From Agapanthus africanus (lineage: Eukaryota; Streptophyta; Magnoliopsida; Asparagales; Amaryllidaceae), in assembly GCA_030015575.1 (NCBI GenBank), contig CM057347.1, forward strand, positions 410,224,248 to 410,288,247: DNA of 64,000 bases, written 5' to 3'. The translations under genes and the position numbers were made by a program. Each line of letters starts with the position of its first letter. Position 1 is the first letter of the stretch. The notes under the pieces were generated by a model, which was given only the letters and a program-made list of their open reading frames with translations, was not told the DNA's origin and did no database searches. Positions 30,600-43,832 of the stretch are shown here, piece after piece.

Positions 30600-31933
30600 T
30601 GGAAGCGGGATTTCGAACGGCCTTGTTGATTCATGAATATGGTTCATTGCGATATGGTAGCCATTTGTGTGTACCGAAAGGACGCATTCGCGAAGAAGTT
30701 ATGAAGGAGGCACACAGTTCCGCATATTCCGTACATCTAGGAGGCACGAAGATATACCGTGATCTACGATAGCATTTCTGGTGGGAAGGCATGAAAAGGG
30801 AGATTGCTCACTTTGTAGCGAAGTGCTTGGTGTGTCAGCAAGTTAAGGCTGAATATCAAAGGGTAGCTGGTTTATTGCAACCACTTCCGATTCCTCAATG
30901 GAAGTAGGAACATATAACTATGGATTTCGTGACAGCGTTACCGCGGAGTCCAAAGGGCAATAATACAGTTTGGGTGATTGTTGATCGATTGACCAAGGCT
31001 GGTCATTTCATTCCATTTTGAGTTGGTCAGTCGACGGAAGCGTTAGCAGAACGGTACATGCAGGAAATTGTGAGATTGCATGGAGTACCTGTGAGCATCG
31101 TCTCCGACCGTGATACCCGATTCTTGTCGCACTTCTGGAGGAGCTTATAGGAAAGTTTGGGGACGCGATTGAAGTTTAGCACTGCTTATCATCCTCAGAC
31201 CGATGGCCAGTCAGAGAGAACAATCCAAACTCTTGAAGATATGTTGAGAGCTTGCATATTAGACTTCAAGGGTTCATGGGAGGATCATCTACACTTGGTT
31301 GTGTTTTCGTACAATAACAGCTTTCAGGCGACTATTCAAATGGCTCCATTCGAAGCGTTATATGGTCGCAAGTGTCGCTCATCCGTTTGTTGGGACGATA
31401 TTGGAGAATGAAGATTGTTGGGACCAGATTTGATCGTACAAACAGTAGAGAAGGTTAATACTATCCGAAATCACATGAAGGCGGCACAGGATCGGCAGAA
31501 GTGTTGGACCGATACATCGAGAAGACCTCTAGAGTTCGCTGTTGGCGATCTTATATTCTTGAAGATATCACCGACTAGAGGAGTGATTCGTTTTGGAAGT
31601 CGAGGCAAGCTTAGTCCTCGATTCGTGGGACCTTTCGAGATTATTGAGCGTGTTGAAGAAGTGGCTTATCGATTGGTTTTACCACCATCTTTGGCGAGTG
31701 TTCATGACGTGTTTCATGTATCTCAACTCCGTAAGTATGTTCGAGATGAGACGCACGTGCTGGATCATTCGGAGTTGACTGTAAGGGAGGATTTGACCTA
31801 TGAGAAGCGACCGATGTCGATTGTTGATCGAAGAGAAAAAGTTCTCATGAAAAAGGTTATCCCTCTCATACTTGTTTCATGGGGGAATTGCTCGCATGGA
31901 GAATCGACTTGGGAACGAGAAGACGAGATTTGA
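30600..31933 (+). pseudogene. chromovirus integrase remnant with chromodomain-like end
   Basis: Zinc region ([20 protein letters not shown]), core segments around 30920-31410 (ending [20 protein letters not shown]), the GPF/Y module ([32 protein letters not shown]) and a C-terminal segment [20 protein letters not shown], which has the Trp pattern of the degenerate chromodomain of plant chromoviruses. That domain is thought to steer integration to particular chromatin. Several breaks. Confidence 0.82.
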
Positions 31934-32030
31934 CAGAAGTTTCCACACCTCTTCTCGTAGATTCATGTTTGTTTATATTTTCTTGTTCCGGGAATTTCGA
32001 GGACGAAATTATTTTTGTAGTTGGGTATAA

Positions 32031-35061
<3,031 letters not shown>

Positions 35062-35292
35062 GATCCGAACCTGCTTCCTAAGCCATCGCTGCCCTACAAG
35101 GAGGTCAAGATGGACTATTTACATGCCACACTTTTGCCAAAAGTAACATGCCAATATGAAATAAAATATGTCTTTTATTTATGAATTCAAGTGAATACAA
35201 GATACATTTCATAAAGGAATCAAAATGAATACATGTTATTCATAAATCGCAAGTTTACAGTCAGTACAAAAAAAAGGGTACAATAACGGTTA
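35062..35292 (+). other. Tat B: right arm of cassette 4 and AT-rich spacer
   Basis: Resumes with GATCCGAACCTGCTTCCTAAG, the second arm of the sixth hairpin. It is followed by a spacer equivalent to 8590-8820 of element A. No gene. Confidence 0.7.
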
Positions 35293-35798
35293 TTAAGGAG
35301 GAGGCGTCTTCAACAAATCAGCAAGCCGCTCGCTCGCTCCACTTAATCCTTTCTCACGGTCAGCTACCGCGGCCAACTCTGCTTCAACTTGAGTCCATTG
35401 CCGTAAGCAGGACGAAAACTTTTCATCGGTTTCTAGCATGGCAGCTTCGCAGTCCTGCATGACCCGCTCAGTGAAGTCAAGCGTCCGCCTTAGCGTCAAC
35501 CCATCCGAAATACATCGCTGGAGATTGTCGAAAACAGCTTTTAACTGCGCAGCATTCGCTTCAACCTATGTGCGCAACTGGGAAGATTCGTTGGAGGCCA
35601 CCTCATATTCCTTTCGTCCCAAGGTCGCCTCTTGTTCAAAATGGCGAATGAAAGGAACACTACACTCGACCCACGCAGCCCGCTGGGAGTTCAAATCCAA
35701 TACATCAGGAGCGAGACGCTTAAGCTCAACTTCATGCAGGCAAGTCTCGATCTTTCTGCAGTAATCAACCCAAGAGCCGACGAGATCTTCATCATGGA
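35293..35798 (-). CDS. aORF-B C-terminal part (Tat B antisense ORF)
   Basis: The - strand block 35293-35499 reads TQVEAELAAVADREKGLSGA and LADLLKTPPP, matching the aORF-A C-terminus (8822-9490) in order and position. Sequence up to 35798 continues the match at nucleotide level and stops at the gag-only element, resuming at 43833. Fossil, interrupted by an 8-kb insertion. Confidence 0.7.
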
Positions 35799-36037
35799 TG
35801 TAACAACCTTAATTTTCTTATACCCTTTTTCTATACAATTTTTTTTTCAAAATCCATAAAGGGGTATTTTAGCCTGAGCACAAGATATAGCTAATTATTT
35901 TGTTTTAATTAGAAGCCACAAGAATGTAATAACTCCATTTTTAGTGTACAAGAAATTACTTTAAATTTAATGTATACTAGGAGTTTTTATTCTTGCTGCT
36001 ATCATTTTAAGTAATTAAATACCACAATAATTACAAG

Positions 36038-36084
36038 AAGGAGCTTGTAGCTCATTGGTAATACCTTGCACTGCTCAAATCCCC
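36038..36084 (+). other. tRNA-like A-box/B-box stretch in the LTR
   Basis: GAGCTTGTAGCTCATTGGTA resembles the 5' end and A box of a tRNA, and TGCTCAAATCCC 22 bases on resembles a B box, but the spacing is too short for a functional tRNA. Present also at 40847-40893. Confidence 0.4.
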
Positions 36085-36229
36085 TGTCCCACATTATTTT
36101 TAAATTATTTTTGTTTTAAATCCTTTGGAAGCCCAACAGTTCACAAGCCATAACTCCCAAAATTTGAACTGAACCCTAAAATATAAAAGTACCAGAGCCT
36201 TAACCCGAGCTTCCCCACCCAACGACACC

Positions 36230-36320
36230 CCGACTCGGCCTGACTCGGCCGAGTCGGCCGGCGGACCGGCCGACTCGGGCCGGCGCCGCTGGCCGGACTC
36301 GGTCGGACAGCCGAGTCGTC
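36230..36320 (+). promoter_or_regulatory. GC-rich palindromic cluster (GACTCGGCCGAGTC) upstream of the TATA box
   Basis: Overlapping copies of ACTCGG and its complement CCGAGT around the 14-bp palindrome GACTCGGCCGAGTC, in an otherwise AT-rich LTR, about 170-260 bp before the TATA box. Conserved in the 3' LTR (41041-41130). Confidence 0.6.
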
Positions 36321-36492
36321 AACATCAAAAACGTGGCTTTTCACCTACTCTAACCCTCTGCACACACTATTTATTTGGATCGGTTCCCGAGAGTTAAATA
36401 CACCATATTTACTACAAATTTTAATGTTTTTTCTTTAATTTTTATAATTTTTTTTAAATAAAAACCTTTCACCTACCCTACCCTAGCCTACC

Positions 36493-36500
36493 CTATAAAT
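36493..36500 (+). promoter_or_regulatory. TATA box of the gag-only element's LTR
   Basis: TATAAATA in CCTACCCTATAAATACACC, with a pyrimidine-rich leader after it. The same is seen at 41303-41310 and, diverged, near 49866 in the relative at 49504-51281. Confidence 0.7.
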
Positions 36501-39011
36501 ACACCCCCTGCCCTCTACCCTCTTATCCCAAAACCCTAAGCTTACTCTCTCAAAATTTTCCAAGAGTGTGTGATTTGAAAACGAGTGCACGGCGAAGCTC
36601 CGACGAAATTCCGGCGGGAATTCCGGCGACGTTTTTAGAAACAACCGGCGACGAAGCAACGCCTCGGCAACTCCTTTAGTTCCCCTATACTCCTTAGTAA
36701 AGATCGAAACCCGTAAGTCCCATTCTATCTCTCTTCCCTATTCAAGAAAATACGAAATTATGAAACCCGACGGAATCGGAACAAATCCGATTTCCGATTC
36801 GGTTTTCTATAAAATTTCACTTCTAATCAATTCAAACATGTCTAAACATCTTTATCATGATTATTAAACTTGTAAAAATCAATTTGAATAAGTTTTAACA
36901 CATGAAATGATAACCTTTTTAACTTACCGTATTTTTTCACTTTAATACCATCATGTTTCAATTTCACATTTAACCCGTTAACATTGCTATACCTTAAAAT
37001 AGATCACGAGGTAATGACCTACCTCCTCACACACAGATATGCAACCATAATATGCTATCTTGAAAACTCCTAATACGATAAAACAAGATTTTACATTAAA
37101 ATACTATTTCCTTAATAAAACCTTTTATAAAAGTTCAGGTTTGATACATTTGTTTAAACAATATCTTTAATAGGAAAAATACGATAAGTTGTGGACATCG
37201 ATCGTTTATCTAAACCTGACTTTGTGGTGTCTAGGCAAATGTGTCTAAGGCAAGTGGTTACTTAATTAGGCCACTACTTGTAGTGGAGAGCCTCCCACTT
37301 ACCTGGCACTTACCTGGCCGCAATTGGCGGTGAAGAGACGATTTGAGGCTTCTAACGACTTGTCGTTTAGACCATTTAGAAATAGGCTAGTTGGCTTAGG
37401 AAACCCTAAAATCTAAAATACGAAAAATATACACCTTTACAAATAAATACCATTTACTTCATAAAACCGTTTTCTAAAGGATTTAGTATTTTACAATCTT
37501 TGCAAAGAGCCGCTACAACCCATTTTTGGGGAACCCGTTCGGGATGGTGTGGATTATCGCACATCCTCGGGCTTAGTAGTGCGAGATTCAGACCTCCGCA
37601 AGGAGCATTCGGTCTCGAAAGATTTAAAATACCACATCTTAAGAAAATGAGATTTTTTTAGAATGTAAAATATTTATTAAAATTATTTTTGTATAAATAT
37701 ATGTATATTTATCCTTAAAATACCTATTTTATTATAATATAAATTTTTCACCTTTTTCTAAAAATCACAAGAATAAATTTTACACTAAAATACCATGAAC
37801 TCCAAATAATCAATATTACAGATAAATACCCTTATTTATAAAACTAGGATATTTTCACTAGAAATGTCACAACATAAAATCCATAACTCTAAAGATGAGT
37901 AATAAATACTTGAGGCGTATTTTGAAAGTATATAAAAGTATTTTTACATAAAACCCCCTCAAGTTTTATAAATTACCCTAAGGACCCTAGCAATTATAAG
38001 ACTTCGATTCACATTTCTGATTGTCTGACTCGGATTTGAGTCTGATTAATTTGACTTGAATATGACTCAAGTCAATCCATAATCTACAAGATTCCAATTC
38101 AGTATGAAAACATGAATCAATAAATACAATTATCAATTTATACAACTTGACCGAACCGAACCATGGATATATATTCCTTTTACATGATTCTCAGTATTCC
38201 ATTTACATGACTCTACGGTTACAACCGTTTCCTGATATCATGGTTTCGGTCAGTCAGTCAATCAATCATACAACCAATACAATTTACAAGATAACAATAC
38301 AAATAAGACATCGCGGGGTTTAAAGGGTAGATTGGTACGGAAGATGTTAAAAGTGGCACGAGACGGTCAGATTTAAGACACCTAACATGAATCCAATTGC
38401 CGTTGTTCCGGGCCTTCTAACGGAGCCTTGTACTCTATATTCCGTTTGCCTCTAGTCTCTGGCATATAGAGACTCCTCTCGTATACACTGGCATTCTTTT
38501 GTACCAAGCTACAAACAACAGCGTTAACACGAAATACAACAATATAATAATACAATGCAACATTAAAAGCTACTCTCTCTCTCTCCTACTCTTTGTCTAT
38601 TCTTTCTCTATCTTTGGGACTTACCGAGCGACCTGTTTGCTGACGACATTCTGTTTCTTTCTTCTTTGAATGTCGTCAGGTGGTTTGGACCCGGCGGAGA
38701 TCGAGCCATCTCAAGAAGACTTGGAGAAGTTTGCTGAAGACCCTGCACTTTAGTTTCATTATACACTTTTCCTTCCTGTACTTTTCATTTCCTGTTATGC
38801 CACTGTTTAGGTATCTTTTTATTTCAGTTGTATTTCCTTTCATGCATTGTACAAAAGAATGTTAATAAATAAAAGTTGTTCTTTTTATTTCTTGTCTCTT
38901 GTGTATTTATTTTATATTGCTTAGATACGCTTAGCGTATATACTTCTGAGTATATACGTAGCGGACCTCATCGCGTCCCCTTCGCCGTATACTGGGAAGC
39001 GGGGCGTGGCA

Positions 39012-39223
39012 GGTTTTGTTGGTGGCCCATGCAGGTCAGAGCTGTATGAATCCCTATCATACAGTTCTATTCTGCGTGAACAACCTAAACAATATAACAC
39101 AAGAACCAGCAACTAAAACATTCTTTACAATTCATGTTCCTTGAATCTTACAATTCCATATTTCTTGAATGTTATCATTTCATGTACTTGAATCTGTCCT
39201 AACCCAAATTTTTCTTCAGGGTT
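39012..39223 (+). other. leader of the gag-only element
   Basis: About 210 bases between LTR and the gag ATG. A clear initiator-Met primer binding site is not seen at the expected place, although GGTCAGAGC nearby is reminiscent of one. The leader ends with an acceptor-like TTTTTCTTCAG just before the ATG (39224). Confidence 0.5.
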
Positions 39224-40611
39224 ATGGATTCCCCGAACAACACCAGCACCAATATCAACAACACACCTCCAGCACTACCTCTCACACCAGCAGTTCCTGC
39301 GCCACCCACCGAGTAAACCGTGCTACTTGAGGCGATCCGCAGCCTTCTCGAGGGACAGCAACAACTCCTGAACCGTCCCGAGACTGACACACCAGGGGTA
39401 AAGCAATTCAGAGCTTTACATCCGAAGCAGTTCTCAGGAAAGGGGAGCCCATTGGAAGCCGAGGAATGCTCAAAGTATCGAGGATGATCTGGCCGCAGCA
39501 CAAGTGCCAGACATCGCTTGGGTCTGTGTGGCAAAGCTACAGCTCACGGACAATGCTCGCAACTGGTGGAAGGCGGAAGAAAGCCGTCTTGTACAGCCTA
39601 TTGAATGGAAGACTTTTCGCGAGAAGTTCGACGCGAAATACTTCCCTGTGACTGCCAGGTTTGCCATGGAGCAGCAGTTCATTCATCTACAACAGAGATC
39701 GATATGGGACAAATCAGTAGATGAATACGACGCTGAATTCACCATGTTAAGCCGGTAAGATATGCTGCAATAGTTCAATTTTTAAATATCATACTACACT
39801 GCTAACACCATCCTTAAACAGATTCGCGGCACACTTGATACCGACGGATGAGATCAGAGCCCGTCGATTTCAACAAGGGTTGGACACAGAAATTCAGGCT
39901 GCACTAGCCACAGGGAAATTTCTGACACATGAAGATGCTTTAGAAGCTGCCCGCAGTTATGAAGCAGAGATAAAGGTGAGGGGCAGACCCCAATATGCCG
40001 GTTTGAAACGCCCTGCCACACAAATAGCAGGAGGAGCCTCTCCAAGGCCATCGTTTGAACCCAGGAGATCAGAAGAAACCAATAACCAGTCAAGTCCAGA
40101 TTTCTGCTACTACTGCAGAAGAAAGGGACACTTGTGGAAGGACTGTAGGTGCGCAAAAGGCTTGTGTCTAATTTGTGGCGCATCCGACCACAGAATTGGG
40201 AACTGTCCTTACAATAGCAACTCAACTCACACACCCACCAACTACCCGCAGCGGCCAGCTATCCAGGCTCCTGCACCTCGTTATGCACTACCTGCTCCAT
40301 CACCTGCACAGCCTACTCGCCAATTTCAGCGAGCAATGAGGGACATGCCTAGAGGACAGAGAAAGAGGCCCCAAAGGCAGAATATGCCTCCGGCTAGAAG
40401 GAATGTACCACGGCGACAGACATTCACATTAGAAGCCGTAGAAGCCAAGACTGTAGGTCAAGGTAACACCGGTAAGCCTTTTTCACCCTTGTATCACTTT
40501 GTTATTTTTATACAATATCTATACTACAGTCACCAGACTTTCCTTGAAACTGTTACACTTTCCTTTTACAAATTTCGAGGACAAAATTTTTATAAGGAGG
40601 GTAAAATGTAA
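39224..40611 (+). CDS. gag: gag of the gag-only element (two coding blocks)
   Basis: The start region (MDSPNNTSTN..., Pro/Asn/Thr-rich) is followed by a Retrotrans_gag core (LQLTDNARNWWKAEESRLVQ, WKTFREKFDAKYFPVTARFA, KSVDEYDAEFTMLSR; 39504-39758). A second block (39835-40611) has ARRFQQGLDTEIQAALATGK and two zinc knuckles, CYYCRRKGHLWKDC and CLICGASDHRIGNC, then a Pro/Arg-rich tail. The ~75-base stretch between the blocks has GT/AG-like borders and could be an intron; this is inference. Gag forms the particle and binds RNA; enzymes must come from a partner element. Confidence 0.85.
40594..40606 (+). other. polypurine tract of the gag-only element
   Basis: AAGGAGGGTAAAA immediately before the TG of the 3' LTR, preceded by TTTCGAGGACAAAATTTTT. 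Confidence 0.75.
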
Positions 40612-43600
40612 CAACCCTAATTTTCTTATACCCTTTTTCTATACAAATTTTTTTTCAAAATCCATAAAGGGGTATTTTAGCCTGAGCACAAGATATAGGT
40701 AATTATTTTGTTTTAATTACAAGCCACAAGAATGTAATAACTCTATTTTTAGTGTATAAGAAATTACTTTAAATTTAATGTATACTAGGAGTATTTATTC
40801 TTGCTGCTATCATTTTAAGTAATTAAATACCACAATAATTACAAGAAGGAGCTTGTAGCTCATTGGTAATACCTTGCACTGCTCAAATCCCCTGCCCCAC
40901 ATTATTTTTAAATTATTTTTGTTTTAAATCCTTTAGAAGCCCAACAGTCCACAAGCCATAACTCCCAAAAGTTGAACTGAATCCTAAAATATAAAAGTAC
41001 CAGAGCCTTAACCCTGAGCTTCCCCACCCAACGACACCCCGACTCGGCCTGACTCGGCCGAGTCGGCCGGCGGACCAGCCGACTCGGGCCGGCGCTGCCG
41101 GCCGGACTCGGTCGGACGGCCGAGTCGTCAACATCAAAAACCTGGCTTTTCACCTACTCTAACCCCCTGCACACACCATTTATTTGGATCGGTTCCCGAG
41201 AGTTAAATACACCCTATTTACTATAAATTTTAATGTTTTTTCTTTAATTTTTACAATTTTTTTAAAATAAAAACCTTTCACCTACCCAACCCTAGCCTAC
41301 CCTATAAATACACCCCCTACCTTCTACCCTCTCATCCCAAAACCCTAAGCTTACTCTCTCAAAATTTTCCAAGAGTGTGTGATTTGAAAACGAGTGCACA
41401 GCGAAGCTCCGACGAAATTCCGGCGGGAATTCCGGCGACGTTTTTAGAAACAACCGGCGACGAAGCAACGCCTCGGCAACTCCTTTAGTTCCCCTACACT
41501 CCTTAGTATAGATCGAAACCCGTAAGTCCTATTCTATCTCCCTTTCTAATTCTCAAAAAAATACGAAATTACGAAACCCGACGGAATCGGAACAAATCTG
41601 ATTTTCGATTCGGTTTTCTATAAAATTTCACTTCTAATCAATTCAAACATGTCTAAACATCTTTATCATGATTATTAAACTTGTAAAAATCAATTTGAAT
41701 AAGTTTTCACACATGAAATGATAACCTTTTTAACTTACCGTATTTTTTCACTTTAATACCATCATGTTTCAATTTCACATTTAACCCGTTAACATTGCTA
41801 TATCTTAAAATAGATCACGAGATAATGACTTACCTCCTCACACACATATATGCAACCATAATACGCTATCTTGAAAACTCCTAATACGATAAAATAAGAT
41901 TTTACATTAAAATAACATTTCCTTAATAAAACCTTTTATAAAAGTTCAGGTTTGATACATTTGTTTAAACAATATCTTTAATAGGAAAAATACGATAAGT
42001 TGTGGACATCGATCGTTTATCTAAACCTAACTTTGTGGTGTTTAGGCAAGTGTGTCTAAGGCAAGTGGTTACTTAATTAGGGCCACTACTTGTAGTGGAG
42101 AGACTTCCACTTACCTGGCACTTACCTGGCAGTAATTGGCGGTGAAGAGACGATTTGAGTCTTCTAACGACTTGTCGTTTAGACCATTTAGAAATAGGCT
42201 AGTTGGTTTAGGAAACCCTAAAATCTAAAATACGGAAAATATACACCTTTACAAATAAATACCATTTACTTCATAAAACCGTTTTCTAAAGGATTTAGTA
42301 TTTTACAATCTTTGCAAAGAGCCGCTACAACCCATTTTTGGGGAACCCGTTCAGGATAGTGTGGATTATCGCACATCCTCGAGCTTAGTAGTGCGAGATT
42401 CAGACCTCCGCAAGGAGCATTCGGTCTCGAAAGATTTAAAATACCACATCTTAAGAAAATGAGATTTTTTTAGAATGTAAAATATTTATTAAAATTATTT
42501 TTGTATAAATATATGTATATTTATCCTTAAAATACCTATTTTATTATAATATAAATTTTCCACCTTTTTCTAAAAATCACAAGAATAAATTTTACACTAA
42601 AATACCATGAACTCCAAATAATCAATATTACAGATAAATACCCTTATTTATAAAACTAGGATATTTTCACTAGAAATGTCACAACATAAAATCCACAACT
42701 CTAAAGACGAGTAATAAATACTTGAGGCGTATTTTGAAAAGTATATAAAAGTATTTTTACATAAAACCCCCTCAAGTTTTATAAATTACCCTAAGGACCC
42801 TGGCAATTATAAGACTTCGATTCACATTTCTGATTGTCTAACTCGGGTTTGAGTATGATTAATCTGACTTGAATATGACTCAAGTCAATCCATAATCTAC
42901 AAGATTCCAATTCAGTATGAATACATGAATCTATAAATACAATTATCAATTTATACAACTTGACCGAACCGAACCATAGATATATATTCCTTTTACATGA
43001 TTCTCAGCATTCCATTTACATGACTCTACGGTTACAACCGTTTCCTGATATCATGGTTTCGGTCAGTCAGTAAATCAATCATACAACCAATACAATTTAC
43101 AAGATAACAATACAAATAAGACATCGCGGGGCTTAAGGGGTAGATTGGTACGGAAGATGTTAAAAGTGGCACGAGACGGTCAGATTTAAGACACCTAACA
43201 TGAATTCAATTGCCGTTGTTCCGGGCCTTCTAATGGAGCCTTGTACTCTATATTCCGTTTGCCTCTAGTCTCTGGCATATAGAGACTCCTCTCGTATACA
43301 CTGGCATTTTTCTGTACCAAGCTACAAACAACAGCGTTAACACGAAATACAACAATATAATAATACAATGCAACATTAAAAGCTACTCTCTTTCTCTCCT
43401 ACTCTTTGTCTATTCTTTCTCTATCTTTGGGACTTACCGAGCGACCTGTTCGCTGACGACATTCTGTTTCTTTCTTCTTTGAATGTCGTCAGGTGGTTTG
43501 GACCCGGCGGAGATCGAGCCATCTCAAGAAGACTTGGAGAAGTTTGTTGAAGACCCTGCACTTTAGTTTCATTGTATACTTTTCTTTCCTGTACTTTTCA

Positions 43601-43827
43601 TTTCCTGTTATGCCACTGTTTAGGCATCTTTTTATTTCAGTTGTATTTCCTTTCATGCATTGTACAAAAGAATGTTATTAAATAAAAGTTGATGTTATTT
43701 TTATTTCTTGTCTCTTGTGTATTTATTTTATATTGCTTAGATATGCTTAGCGTATATACTTCTGAGTATATACGTAGCGGACCTCGTCGCGTCCCCTTCG
43801 CCGTACACTGGGAAGCGGGGCGTGACA
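40607..43827 (+). repeat. 3' LTR of the gag-only element
   Basis: TGTAACAACC...GCGTGACA, colinear with 35799-39011 including the tRNA-like stretch, GC-rich palindromes, TATA box and the short acidic ORF at the 3' end (43493-43565). Confidence 0.93.
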
Positions 43828-43832
43828 ATGGA

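Larger units (their letters stand above)
35799..39011 (+). repeat. 5' LTR of the gag-only element
   Basis: TGTAACAACC...GCGTGGCA. Contains a tRNA-like stretch (36038-36084), a GC-rich palindromic cluster (36230-36320), a TATA box TATAAATA (36493-36500) and a short acidic ORF near its 3' end (38680-38750). The rest is AT-rich without other ORFs of note. Confidence 0.93.
35799..43827 (+). mobile_element. gag-only LTR element with very large terminal repeats (TR-GAG type), inserted in aORF-B
   Basis: 8029 bp with target duplication ATGGA (35794-35798 and 43828-43832). LTRs 35799-39011 (3213 bp) and 40607-43827 (3221 bp) start TGTAACAACC and end GCGTGrCA, so about 80% of the element is LTR. The 1.6-kb interior encodes a gag with a Retrotrans_gag-like core and two CCHC zinc knuckles, then goes straight to TTTCGAGGACAAAATTTTT, the purine tract and the 3' LTR; there is no protease, RT or integrase. 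Plant elements of this plan are known as TR-GAGs. The TTTCGAGGAC end string and zinc knuckles link it to chromoviruses. The LTRs differ by about two or three per cent by eye, so it is young; gag shows at most one or two breaks. Confidence 0.93.

Noticed and set aside
36038-36084. tRNA gene
   Set aside because: Box A- and B-like words are too close together and no cloverleaf can be drawn; reported only as tRNA-like.
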